Of a stretch of DNA of 64,000 nt, positions 17,983-26,942 are shown piece after piece. Each line of letters starts with the position of its first letter. The first letter of the stretch is position 1. A program made the position numbers and the translations under genes. The stretch lies in contig CAKPHJ010000003.1 of NCBI GenBank assembly GCA_934157205.1, forward strand, positions 1-64,000, in the 5' to 3' direction. The notes under the pieces were generated by a model. It searched no databases, had not been told where the DNA came from, and worked only from the letters and a program-made list of their open reading frames with translations. This DNA is from an uncultured Clostridia bacterium (GTDB lineage: Bacteria > Bacillota > Clostridia > TANB77 > CAG-508).

Positions 17983-19347
17983 TTATTTTAATTTTTTAGA
18001 TATTAAATCCGCTATTTCTTGTGCTTTTTTTGTTATATATTCTTGATCTTCTCCTTCTATCATAACCCTTACTAAAGGCTCTGTTCCTGAAGGTCTTATT
18101 AAAACTCTACCATTTCCTGCAAATTCTTTTTCAAGTTTTTCAATTGCATTTTTAATTTCTTTGTCATTATTGTATTCATATTTCTTTTCTGAATTTACTT
18201 TAGCGTTAATTAAAACTTGTGGATAAAGTTTAACTATTTTGCCAAGTTCTGACGCTTTTTTCTTTTCTTCTAATATTGTTTGAATAAGCATTAAAGATGT
18301 TAAAATTCCATCTCCTGTAGGATTGTAATCTAGTAATATAACATGACCAGATTGCTCTCCTCCAAGATTATAGCCATTTTTTAACATTTCTTCTAATACA
18401 TATCTGTCTCCAACTTTTGTTTGAATTAAGTTTAGGTTGTTATTTTCAGCATATTTATTTAATCCTAAATTGCTCATAACTGTTGCAACAATTGTATCTT
18501 TTTTTAGTTTTCCTTTTTTTCTTAAATTTCTTGAAATTATAGCTATAATTTTATCTCCGTCAATTTCTTCTCCATTTTCATCTACAGCTAAACATCTATC
18601 TCCATCACCATCATATGCAATTCCTAAGCTTAATTTATTTTTTATAACAAAATCTTTTAGACCTTCTAAATGTGTTGAACCACAATTTTCATTTATATTT
18701 ATACCATTTGGGTGGTTATTTATAATTTTATATTTTATGCCTAAAGTTTTAAATACTTTTTCTGCAATTACAGATGTAGCTCCATTTGCAGTATCTAAAC
18801 CAACTACAAAATTTTCGTCCATATTTTTTTCTATGTTGTCATCAAAGTTTTTCCTAAAAAAGTATACATATTCTTCTATTAAATCTAAGCAATATTCTGA
18901 AACTCCTATTTTTTCATTTACTGCTGTTAATTCATCTAATTTACCAGATTCCATAACTTCTTCTATTTCTTCTTCTAATGAATCTGGAATTTTTGTTCCT
19001 TTATTACTAAAATATTTTATTCCATTAAATTCATATGTATTATGTGAAGCAGAAATAACAACACTTGCATCTGCATTTAATTTTCTTGTTAAATATGCAA
19101 CTGCTGGTGTTGGTATAACACCTAATAATTTAACATTAGCTCCATAACTTAAAAAACCTGCAACCATAGCACTTTCAATTAATGTTCCAGAAATACGTGT
19201 ATCTCTACCTATTAAAATTGTTGGTGTATGATCTGTATGTTTTGACAAAACATAAGCTCCTGCTTTTGCTACTTTATATACTAATTCTGGTGATAATTCT
19301 GTATTTGCAATTCTTCTAATTCCATCTGTTCCAAAATATTTTCTCAT
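17983..19347 (-). CDS. glmM: Phosphoglucosamine mutase
   Basis: The enzyme turns glucosamine-6-phosphate into glucosamine-1-phosphate on the way to UDP-GlcNAc for peptidoglycan and surface polymers. The 454-aa protein begins MRKYFGTDGIRRIANTELSP and carries the phosphoserine loop VVISASHN (near residue 97), the metal loop DGDGDRCLAV, GGEQSGHVI and the C-terminal phosphate-binding RPSGTEPLVRVMIEG. GAAGGAAG precedes the ATG. Next upstream is the polysaccharide locus. Confidence 0.98.
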   Translation of the reverse strand: MRKYFGTDGIRRIANTELSPELVYKVAKAGAYVLSKHTDHTPTILIGRDTRISGTLIESAMVAGFLSYGANVKLLGVIPTPAVAYLTRKLNADASVVISASHNTYEFNGIKYFSNKGTKIPDSLEEEIEEVMESGKLDELTAVNEKIGVSEYCLDLIEEYVYFFRKNFDDNIEKNMDENFVVGLDTANGATSVIAEKVFKTLGIKYKIINNHPNGININENCGSTHLEGLKDFVIKNKLSLGIAYDGDGDRCLAVDENGEEIDGDKIIAIISRNLRKKGKLKKDTIVATVMSNLGLNKYAENNNLNLIQTKVGDRYVLEEMLKNGYNLGGEQSGHVILLDYNPTGDGILTSLMLIQTILEEKKKASELGKIVKLYPQVLINAKVNSEKKYEYNNDKEIKNAIEKLEKEFAGNGRVLIRPSGTEPLVRVMIEGEDQEYITKKAQEIADLISKKLK

Positions 19348-19381
19348 AATTTACTTCCTTCTTTCTTAGTTTACACTAATT

Positions 19382-20164
19382 TTATTTCATAAAATTAATT
19401 AGAATCTTTTCTTTTAAAGATAATTCAACAGGATGTGGCTCAGATATTTCTATTTTTTTGTTTTTTATAGCCAATTCTGGATTTTTAGTTGTAAGTTCAT
19501 ATACCTTTTCTTCACCAATTAAATCTGTTAATTCATCTAAAATTTCTGGTATTCTATTATAAATTGTGTTTGGTCTATGTACATCTGTTCCAAGAAAATG
19601 TATCATGTTGCTTTCATAGAATTTTTTTACTATCATTTGTGCTTTTTTTCCATATTGACCTATAATACTTCCATAATTTGCTTGCATAAGTATTCCTCTT
19701 TGTATAAGATCATAAATAAGCTCTGGTTCTTTTTGTACAAAAGTGTATCTTTCAGGGTGTGCTAAAATTGGAACCAATTTGCATTGTATCATCTCATATG
19801 TTATGTCATATAAGTTAAGTGGTTCAGCATTTAATGGCATTTCGAAAAGCACATATGATGTATTATTTATTGTTGATGCTTTTCCTTCTTCAAGTAGTTT
19901 TATTATATTATCTGTCATATAAATTTCGTTTCCTACGTATAATTTTATATCTATATTTTTCGCTTGTAAATTTTCACATATAGCCTTTAACCATACTTCT
20001 CTTTCTGGTGTATCTGTTTCATAATAATTTTCCATATAATGTGATGTTGTTACTATTTGGGCAAATCCTGCTTTTTTTGCTTCTTTTATTAAAGTAAATG
20101 TTTCGTCAATATTTCTAGCCCCATCATCTATGTTTGGTAATATATGTGTATGAAAGTCTATCAT
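19382..20164 (-). CDS. CpsB/CapC-type PHP-family tyrosine-protein phosphatase
   Basis: This 260-aa metal-dependent phosphatase probably dephosphorylates the neighbouring BY-kinase and so tunes polysaccharide chain synthesis. PHP-domain landmarks are MIDFHTHILPNIDDGA at the N-terminus, TSHYMENYYETD, ILAHPERYTF near residue 136 and FLGTDVHRP near residue 190. It lies directly downstream of the kinase gene, as in capsule operons. AGAAGGAGC precedes the ATG. Confidence 0.95.
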   Translation of the reverse strand: MIDFHTHILPNIDDGARNIDETFTLIKEAKKAGFAQIVTTSHYMENYYETDTPEREVWLKAICENLQAKNIDIKLYVGNEIYMTDNIIKLLEEGKASTINNTSYVLFEMPLNAEPLNLYDITYEMIQCKLVPILAHPERYTFVQKEPELIYDLIQRGILMQANYGSIIGQYGKKAQMIVKKFYESNMIHFLGTDVHRPNTIYNRIPEILDELTDLIGEEKVYELTTKNPELAIKNKKIEISEPHPVELSLKEKILINFMK

Positions 20165-20228
20165 TTTTTGTTTTGCTCCTTCTATTGTATTAAATATATT
20201 TTATTTATGCTACATTATATATTTAAAA

Positions 20229-21380
20229 TTATTTTAAATTTTTCTTTTCGTTTTCTAAATATTCGTTTATCTGTTTCAAAATATTATTTGTTTTTTCCAA
20301 TGTTGTGTCTGCGACATTATTTTGCTTGTCTTGTAAAAACTTTGGCAATTCTTGTTCTTGTGTTGTTTCTGATTTTGTAATACTTTGAAATTCTTGTATA
20401 TCTTCTGATTTTTCTTTTATTTCGTCATTTATATTTATATCTGGTATATTTGTAAAATTTTCTATATTTTTTGTTTCATCAAAATTTTCTATATTATCTG
20501 TATTGTCTATATTATCTATATTTTCTGTACTTGATGCTTCTTCTTTATGCTCAATTTCTGTGTTTATTATTTTCTTTCTTCTGTCTTGCTCTACTAAATC
20601 TCTTGCTCTTTGAGTATTTCTATTTTTGTTTTCTTGATTTATATATTCTTTATTATTTGCTTTATTTCGTTTTCTTTTTTCTGTTTTAGTCATTGAAGTT
20701 GATCCATAATAATATGCTTGTTCATATTTTTTTACTGAAATTGGTATTTTATTTATAATAATTCCAGAAATTTTGCCTCCAACTTTTTGTATATTATCAA
20801 TAATTCTATTTAAGTTGTCTTTTTTTGTTTTATTACTTGTAACTACAATTACTGTAGAATCTACCATTCTTGTCAAAATTAAAGAGTCTGTAACCAATTG
20901 AGTTGGTGGTCCATCTAATATTATTACATCACATATATTTTTTAAATGTTTTAGTAATTTATTCATATTTTCAGACACAAGTAATTCAGACGGATTTGGT
21001 GGAATATTTCCAGCTGGTATTATATATAAGTTTTCAACTTCAGTTTCTTGTATATAATCTGCTAAATTGCTATCTGTTTCGTCTTCTGTATAGCCAGATA
21101 AATAATTTGAAAGTCCTGGTTTAACTGAAACATTGAAAATTTTATGTTGTCTTCCTTTTCTCATGTCTGCATCTAATAATATAACTTTTTTCCCAGCTTG
21201 GGCAAATGTTACAGCTAAATTAGCAGAAATCCAGCTTTTGCCTTCACCAGCTAGTGTAGAAGTTATTAATATACTTTGTAATTTTTTTTGATTATTCATA
21301 AATTGTATATTTGTTCTTAATGTTCTAAATATTTCAGAAATTGGTGCTTTTGGGTTTTCGTTTGCTACAAGTTCTCTCAT
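20229..21380 (-). CDS. CpsD/CapB-family tyrosine kinase with long C-terminal extension
   Basis: The 383-aa protein is a bacterial tyrosine kinase cytoplasmic subunit. It has EIFRTLRTNIQFMN, Walker A TLAGEGKSWISANLA (Trp where Thr is usual after KS), Walker A' LLDADMRKG and Walker B VIILDGPP. A YEQAYYYG tyrosine cluster sits near residue 219, where most relatives end. About 155 further residues are low-complexity and rich in Asn, Asp and Glu, with repeated DNIDNTDNIEN units, probably disordered. Its ATG overlaps the Wzz stop (TAATG), so the two are translationally coupled. Confidence 0.93.
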   Translation of the reverse strand: MRELVANENPKAPISEIFRTLRTNIQFMNNQKKLQSILITSTLAGEGKSWISANLAVTFAQAGKKVILLDADMRKGRQHKIFNVSVKPGLSNYLSGYTEDETDSNLADYIQETEVENLYIIPAGNIPPNPSELLVSENMNKLLKHLKNICDVIILDGPPTQLVTDSLILTRMVDSTVIVVTSNKTKKDNLNRIIDNIQKVGGKISGIIINKIPISVKKYEQAYYYGSTSMTKTEKRKRNKANNKEYINQENKNRNTQRARDLVEQDRRKKIINTEIEHKEEASSTENIDNIDNTDNIENFDETKNIENFTNIPDININDEIKEKSEDIQEFQSITKSETTQEQELPKFLQDKQNNVADTTLEKTNNILKQINEYLENEKKNLK

Positions 21381-22117
21381 TATTTTCTTCTTCCCCCTTT
21401 TCCATTTGTCTTTTGTAAATCTGTTTCATATATTGGTATTTGAGCAAGCACTGGTATGTTGTATTTTTTTTCAATATCTTCAGCAGTTTTTACTGTTGTG
21501 TCTAGCATGTTGCATGCTAAAACATATCCACATGCAACAACAAAACCAATAAATGCAAATATTAATACATCTTTTTTATGATTTATGTTAGCAGGTTCGC
21601 TTGCAACCTCTGCTTCGTCTACAATTTGAACATTATCTATATTGTATATTTCTTTAACTTTTTCTGTAAAAACTTTAGCAATTTCGTTTGCTATTTGTGC
21701 AGAATAAATTGGATTTTCGTTTAAAACAGTTATTTCAATAAGTTCTGTATCTTTTACAGCACTTACAGTGATATTTTTTCTTAATTTTTCTTCATCTATT
21801 TTAAAGCCTAAATTTGAAATTACTTGTCTTAAAATGTTTTTACTTTTTACTAATTCACTATATGTAGAAACAAGTTTTGAATTAACTGTAATTTCTGTAG
21901 CTGTTATTGTTGTGTTTTCTGAGCGTTCTGCATTATTTGAAGTTGCTAAAACTAATGTAGTTGAAGAACTATACATTGGTGTTATAAAACCCAATGTATA
22001 AACAAAACCTATAATTGTAAATATAATTATTATTAAAATTACTGATAATTTTTTTCTCCAAAACACGCTAAATAATTCTTTTAAATCTATTTCTTCCATT
22101 TTTAATTCCTTTCCCAA
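21380..22117 (-). CDS. Wzz/CapA-type chain-length determinant and kinase activator
   Basis: The 245-aa membrane protein has two membrane segments (about residues 20-42 and 185-205) flanking an external helical domain, typical of Wzz domain proteins. It starts EIDLKELFSVFWRKK and ends with the short cytoplasmic tail NIPVLAQIPIYE that activates the BY-kinase. It is coupled by one base to the kinase gene. Confidence 0.94.
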   Translation of the reverse strand: MGKELKMEEIDLKELFSVFWRKKLSVILIIIIFTIIGFVYTLGFITPMYSSSTTLVLATSNNAERSENTTITATEITVNSKLVSTYSELVKSKNILRQVISNLGFKIDEEKLRKNITVSAVKDTELIEITVLNENPIYSAQIANEIAKVFTEKVKEIYNIDNVQIVDEAEVASEPANINHKKDVLIFAFIGFVVACGYVLACNMLDTTVKTAEDIEKKYNIPVLAQIPIYETDLQKTNGKGGRRK

Positions 22118-22138
22118 AATGACATAATTAAATTATAT

Positions 22139-23008
22139 CTATTTCATATTTTCATTTGTGTTTTCTATTTTTTCTAAACCATATTTTCTAAAATTGTGAA
22201 TTATATTTGATAATATTATTAATATAACTCCACTTGATACTAAAACAATACCATATGATAATATTTTTTCTAATATTTCGCTTGAAATATTTCTTATAAC
22301 TTCTGAAATAGCATCATTTAATACGGTTATTGTTTGAATTTTAATTTTTGTTTTTGTGAATATATTTATAATTATTAATATTGAACCTGAAATTGCACAA
22401 GAAATTCCAATAAATATACCACTTTTATAAATTCTTTTAAAGTTTAACACAATTAATAAAATAAAATCAAGTGCTATTGCAATTAATATTATTTTTTTTG
22501 CAATATTTATATATTTCATTGCTTTAATATATGTTTCGTTTATTTTATTTTCATAACTAAAATGTGACATTGTATCTGTATATTCGTTGCAAATATGATC
22601 AACAAATGTATTTATTGAGTCTTTCATTGAATTGTTTAGATTTTGTTGATTTAATGTTTGATTTATATTATTGTTAAGCTTATCTTTTATTTCTTGTGTA
22701 TCAACTTTTTGCTCTACGCCATCATATATATTGCTAATTATAATTTGAGTATCTTTTTTTATTTTTTCAATTGTTACAATATTTTCTATTACACTTTCGT
22801 CAAGTCCAGATTGATATATATATTTTTCAAAATTTGATTTTATGTTTTCGTTTATTTTGTTATAATAATTTGTTTCTTCTAGTTTTGATAAAATATATGT
22901 TTCATTTAATACTGTTGTTGTTAATATGTTTATTAATAGATATACTGCTACAAGTAATGCTAAAATAACTGCAAATATATATTTTACAATTGCTATTGTT
23001 ATTTTCAT
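22139..23008 (-). CDS. Membrane protein of unknown function, 289 aa
   Basis: The protein has an N-terminal membrane segment (residues 8-30), an external helical domain of about 120 residues rich in Asn and Asp, then three further hydrophobic segments (about 170-190, 197-217, 247-270). I do not recognise the family. Position between the sortase pair and the Wzz gene suggests a surface or secretion role, but no motif confirms this. Confidence 0.75.
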   Translation of the reverse strand: MKITIAIVKYIFAVILALLVAVYLLINILTTTVLNETYILSKLEETNYYNKINENIKSNFEKYIYQSGLDESVIENIVTIEKIKKDTQIIISNIYDGVEQKVDTQEIKDKLNNNINQTLNQQNLNNSMKDSINTFVDHICNEYTDTMSHFSYENKINETYIKAMKYINIAKKIILIAIALDFILLIVLNFKRIYKSGIFIGISCAISGSILIIINIFTKTKIKIQTITVLNDAISEVIRNISSEILEKILSYGIVLVSSGVILIILSNIIHNFRKYGLEKIENTNENMK

Positions 23009-23060
23009 TTTTTTATTTCCTTATAAATAAATTTAAGTTTTGGGAAAACTTATAAACCAT

Positions 23061-23678
23061 TTATTTTTCTAATTCCGCATAAACAACATATCTTTGGGTT
23101 GTATAACCAATATTGTTAAATGGGTAACATGTATATATCATAAGAATTTCTTTTTCTTTTTGAACTGGCAATTTGTCTAGCTCTGTTTCTTTTATTAATT
23201 TCATGTCGTAAATTTTATATTTATATTCTCCATAATCGGTTTTTACAGTTATTTCATTTCCAATTTGAAGTTCTGAAAATCTTCTAAATACTTTTTTTGA
23301 ATTATGCCCCATATATATAATAGAACCACCTTCGCCTGGAAAATAGCTTCCACTAGAATGACCTACTCCTTTTTTTAACACTTCTAATGTGTCTCCATAA
23401 TAAACAGGAAGATTTACGTCAATTTTTGGTATTTCTATTGTGGCATATTTCGTTCCATATTCTGGGTAATTTTGTATTTTGTTTTGTTCATTTAAGACAA
23501 CTGATTCATCATGCTTATTTTCAATGTTAATGGATACTTTGTTAATTAGTGACACTGTTTCATTTATTTCAGCCCCAAAAAATAAATAGCACATTGCACA
23601 AATTAATATAATACTAAATAAAGCAACTATTAAGTCTATAATAGTTGCTTTTATTGTTTTACCAATGAATTTATACAT
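23061..23678 (-). CDS. Class D-type sortase
   Basis: This 205-aa membrane-bound transpeptidase attaches proteins to the cell wall. It has one N-terminal membrane segment, the IPKIDVNLPVYYGD start of the sortase barrel, catalytic His in YMGHNSKK (near residue 123), catalytic Cys in MIYTCYPF (near 181) and Arg in TTQRYVVY (near 196). Spacing fits class D. The gene overlaps the end of its likely substrate gene by 8 bases. Confidence 0.93.
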   Translation of the reverse strand: MYKFIGKTIKATIIDLIVALFSIILICAMCYLFFGAEINETVSLINKVSINIENKHDESVVLNEQNKIQNYPEYGTKYATIEIPKIDVNLPVYYGDTLEVLKKGVGHSSGSYFPGEGGSIIYMGHNSKKVFRRFSELQIGNEITVKTDYGEYKYKIYDMKLIKETELDKLPVQKEKEILMIYTCYPFNNIGYTTQRYVVYAELEK

Positions 23679-24192
23679 TTACAAATTTCTTTCTTACTAT
23701 AAATCCTGTTGCAAGGGCTACTATTGCTATTGAAGAAACAACTAAAATTACATTTACATTATTTCCTGTATAAGCTAATTTGTTGCTTTCTGATCCAACT
23801 GTTTCGATTAATTTACCATCTTTGTAAATTTCTACTGTATCAGCTTTGAATACTAATGTTAAATCAACTATACTTGCAGCTTCATTAGCAAGTGATTTTA
23901 ATTTGTTTTTTTGTGCTGTTGTTAAATCTTTAACATTTGTTGTTCCAGCATCTTCCATTATTTTTGCTGCTTCATTTGCTTTTGCTAAAACTTGATTAGC
24001 TTGTTCATCTGTAACTGGATTGTCTGACAAATATCTTTCTATTTTTAATTTATCTGATTCCTTCATTCCATATTTTGAACCTACAGCATATAAGTCGTTA
24101 GCTAATGTTGCATTTGATGAAGCATTAGACATTACTGAAAAGGCTGTAACCATCATAACAAATATGATTGCAATTGACACTAATTTTTTCAT
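23671..24192 (-). CDS. Sortase-substrate surface protein with LAYTG motif
   Basis: The 173-aa protein has a signal peptide (MKKLVSIAIIFVMMVTAFSVMSNA), a helical stalk domain, and a classic wall-sorting tail: LAYTG, about 20 hydrophobic residues, then RKKFVNV. LAYTG replaces LPxTG, suggesting a sortase with altered specificity. The adjacent, overlapping sortase gene is the obvious partner. The function of the exported domain is unknown. AAGGAGGAT precedes the ATG. Confidence 0.9.
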   Translation of the reverse strand: MKKLVSIAIIFVMMVTAFSVMSNASSNATLANDLYAVGSKYGMKESDKLKIERYLSDNPVTDEQANQVLAKANEAAKIMEDAGTTNVKDLTTAQKNKLKSLANEAASIVDLTLVFKADTVEIYKDGKLIETVGSESNKLAYTGNNVNVILVVSSIAIVALATGFIVRKKFVNV

Positions 24193-24300
24193 TTTTATCC
24201 TCCTTTGAATTTTTCTAATTGTATTATACCATTGTTATTTTTTCTATGCAATAGTTTTTTTAATTTTTTATTTTACATTTTTTTCAATAAAATATATAAT

Positions 24301-24340
24301 AAAGTTTTTGTAGTCGACTACAAAAACTTTTAATTTTTTT
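24301..24340. terminator. Perfect palindrome, probable bidirectional terminator
   Basis: Bases 24301-24330 form a perfect 15-bp inverted repeat centred on GTCGAC, with a T-run on the right side and A-run on the left. It lies in the 443-base gap between the sortase substrate gene and vanZ. Confidence 0.75.
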
Positions 24341-24432
24341 GGCTTTTTTGTACTGAATTTTGTATTGTTTTTAATATTCAACAAATTCTTTTACATTTTC
24401 GTTTTTTTGTATAATACATATAATACAAAAAT

Positions 24433-24528
24433 CTAATAATCTGCTTGTTTTCCTGCTATAATGCATGAGTACAGGATTAATGTAATTATTGATCCTATTA
24501 CATATCCAATTATAAATACACAAAACAT
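24433..24528 (-). CDS. 31-aa DUF3789-like membrane microprotein
   Basis: MFCVFIIGYVIGSIITLILY followed by a short polar tail with AGKQADY: one membrane segment with a Cys and the AxKQAD end typical of DUF3789 microproteins of Clostridia. AGGAAGAGAAAGG precedes the ATG. Function unknown. Confidence rests on the tail pattern and the ribosome binding site. Confidence 0.6.
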   Translation of the reverse strand: MFCVFIIGYVIGSIITLILYSCIIAGKQADY

Positions 24529-24557
24529 AAACCTTTCTCTTCCTTTTTTATTTTTAT

Positions 24558-24618
24558 ATTACAATTTATAGCTTGTACATTTTTTCTATTTCAACCTTAC
24601 TTAGCTATAAATTGTAAT
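24558..24618. repeat. TTACAATT-type intergenic hairpin, copy 1
   Basis: ATTACAATTTATAGCT pairs perfectly (16 bp) with AGCTATAAATTGTAAT around a loop of about 29 bases. Two related elements lie at 38777-38845 and 47506-47574. Confidence 0.7.
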
Positions 24619-24635
24619 TTTCATATATATTATAT

Positions 24636-25151
24636 TCATTGTGTTTTGTGTTTATGTGTTATTTTTTTATTTATTATGTAGTGTAATGTACAGCCAATTA
24701 TTCCTCCTAGTGTATCTATAAGTGTATCTATGAATTGACCTGTTCTGCCATTTACAAATGTTTGATGATATTCATCAGTACATGCATATATAAAACATAT
24801 TGATATAGCTATTAAGTAAATTTTTTTATTTTTTAATTTGCTATTTTTTAATACTATTATTATTAATATTGTAAACACACAATATTCACTTGCATGTGCT
24901 ACTTTTCTTAATGGAGGGTTTAGTTTGTTTGTTATTTGTTCTATGTTTGTTTTAGTTTGATCTATGTTTGTTATTCCTAATTCGTTTGTTACTTCTACGG
25001 TTTTTTCTACAATTTCGTTTATAGTTCCTTTGCTTTTGTCGTTTGATTCGTTGGCATTCATGCTGGACATGAAAAATATAACACATGCCCAGAGAATTAC
25101 TAATAGTCTAAAAGCATTTTTCTTTATGTATGTTATATTTTTTATTTCCAT
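24636..25151 (-). CDS. VanZ-family membrane protein
   Basis: The 171-aa protein has the VanZ pattern: an N-terminal membrane segment (LLVILWACVIFFMSS), KVAHASEYCVFTILIIIVL, then IYACTDEYHQTFVNGRTGQFIDTLIDTLGGIIG. In VanA-type clusters VanZ contributes low-level teicoplanin resistance. In most genomes its role is unknown. It starts three bases after the stop of a wecB remnant, from which it probably took translational coupling. Confidence 0.92.
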   Translation of the reverse strand: MEIKNITYIKKNAFRLLVILWACVIFFMSSMNANESNDKSKGTINEIVEKTVEVTNELGITNIDQTKTNIEQITNKLNPPLRKVAHASEYCVFTILIIIVLKNSKLKNKKIYLIAISICFIYACTDEYHQTFVNGRTGQFIDTLIDTLGGIIGCTLHYIINKKITHKHKTQ

Positions 25152-25153
25152 AA

Positions 25154-25348
25154 TTAATAACCTCGTTTACTAAAATATTCAATAATTGCATTTACAATCT
25201 TTTCAGAAGCATGTCCATCACCATACGGATTTAATGCTTTGCTCATTTTATCATATGCTTTTTTGTCTGTTAGCAATTTTTTTGCTTCATTATAAATTGC
25301 TTCTTCGTCTATCCCAACTAATTTTAATATACCTGCAGCAATCTTTAG
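25154..25348 (-). pseudogene. wecB: 3' remnant of UDP-N-acetylglucosamine 2-epimerase
   Basis: About 64 codons remain: AAGILKLVGIDEEAIYNEAK, then KMSKALNPYGDGHASEKI and a normal end at TAA (25154-25156). This is the C-terminal end of the WecB family. The 5' part is missing and the flippase gene begins 50 bases away, so a replacement or deletion in the polysaccharide locus removed it. Confidence 0.85.
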
Positions 25349-25397
25349 TAATTAATTACTTAAAAATTTTAATAATACTTTGTGTAATTAATAATTA

Positions 25398-26942
25398 TTA
25401 ACATACATTTTTCTTTAATTTAACAAATATTTTATTTATTATATTAAATATTAAATTTTTAAAATACATAAAATTATCTGTTTTTCTAAATATGATATAT
25501 AAAATCAAATTTGGTATAATACAACACATAATTATATTTATTATTACTTGTAATAACACACTATTAACTACAAATAACATAGAAATCCCATATGTTATAG
25601 TAGCAACAATTATAAACAACAATATATAACCTATTGTTTCCTTTGCATAGTCCAGATACGATCTGTTAAACAGTCTTTTATATACAAACTTTGGATAACT
25701 ATAACACCATAATGTTAGTCCACTTATAATTGTTCCCATAAATACTCCAACAAACCCAAATAATTTCAAACATATAATTGAAAAAAACAAATTAATAAAC
25801 GATTCTATTAAAGGTATAAACTTATCTTCTATCCAAATACCTGCTGAATCTTTAAATGTACTATATGTTTGTCTTTGCATTTTTTGAAAATAATTTAAAA
25901 CTATTACACAAACAACTATCATAGATAATTGATATTGACTTCCAACCCATAAAGAAATAAAAGGTTGTACTATTACCAGCAATGAAATCGATGTAAAAAT
26001 TGAAATCCATGAATTAAGAAATCTTATTTTCCTAAATACATTAAATTTTTTTGTTTCATTACTTGATATTAACAAGTTACCAACACTAGCTGTAGTTGAA
26101 GAGATAACTTGACTAAATATCGTATTGATAGCATTTGTTATAGTATTATAGTTTGTATATAATCCAACACTAGCTATACCAAAAAAATATGATATTATAA
26201 TATTATCAGTTCCACTTACAATTATAGAACCTATTTTATGAAAAAATAATGCTTTAACTCTATCAAAAATATCTTTTTCTGTTTTCTTATCTAATTTTGT
26301 ATTTTCACACTTTTTTAAATAACTATATTTTTTATTTGCAAAAATTGATATAAATAAGTTTTCTAATAATTGACAAATTATTTTCACAACCAAATACAAA
26401 TAATAATTTTTAAATAGTAATATAATTAAAAGTTGACTAATATTAACTAAAGCTAAATATACAACATGAATAATGTTAATAATATAATTTTTTTGATTAG
26501 CTATTATCAAACTCCTCTTATATGCCATCAAATATGATGATATAGTACTTAATAAAAATAATAAATATACTATATATATATTAATATCAATAGTTATATC
26601 ATCTATAAAAATATGTAAAAATGGTAATAAAAAAATTCCAAATATGAAAATTAGTAAAGCAATAATTCTATACGCTTTTTTATAAAAATTCATTAAAGAA
26701 GTTACTTTTTCATAATCATTTTCAGATAACGGTTTATACAAATTAAAAACAATTGCGTTTCCAATCCCAAACTCAAAAATACTTAACATACTTAAAATAT
26801 TCGTGAACAATCCATTTAATCCTAAATATTCAGTGCCAAGTATTCTAACAAATATTGCTTGAGCAATAAAAGCAATAATAAAGGAAAAAGCATTTCCTGC
26901 AAGAGATGTTACAGAATTTTTAATAGAATTACTTGTTCTCAT
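25398..26942 (-). CDS. Polysaccharide flippase (Wzx-like)
   Basis: The protein, about 514 aa, has 12-14 hydrophobic segments and the start typical of oligosaccharide flippases: NSVTSLAGNAFSFIIAF, FVRILGTEYLGLNGLF, FEFGIGNAIVFNLYKPL. It moves lipid-linked repeat units across the membrane. I chose ATG at 26942 with GGAG 9 bases upstream; a TTG two codons earlier is possible. It overlaps the polymerase gene end by 14 bases. Confidence 0.92.
   Translation of the reverse strand: MRTSNSIKNSVTSLAGNAFSFIIAFIAQAIFVRILGTEYLGLNGLFTNILSMLSIFEFGIGNAIVFNLYKPLSENDYEKVTSLMNFYKKAYRIIALLIFIFGIFLLPFLHIFIDDITIDINIYIVYLLFLLSTISSYLMAYKRSLIIANQKNYIINIIHVVYLALVNISQLLIILLFKNYYLYLVVKIICQLLENLFISIFANKKYSYLKKCENTKLDKKTEKDIFDRVKALFFHKIGSIIVSGTDNIIISYFFGIASVGLYTNYNTITNAINTIFSQVISSTTASVGNLLISSNETKKFNVFRKIRFLNSWISIFTSISLLVIVQPFISLWVGSQYQLSMIVVCVIVLNYFQKMQRQTYSTFKDSAGIWIEDKFIPLIESFINLFFSIICLKLFGFVGVFMGTIISGLTLWCYSYPKFVYKRLFNRSYLDYAKETIGYILLFIIVATITYGISMLFVVNSVLLQVIINIIMCCIIPNLILYIIFRKTDNFMYFKNLIFNIINKIFVKLKKNVC

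Noticed and set aside
18437..19147. 236-codon plus-strand ORF opposite glmM
   Set aside because: Shadow of a well-supported gene; composition is Phe/Ser/Leu-rich as expected for the antisense of AT-rich coding DNA.
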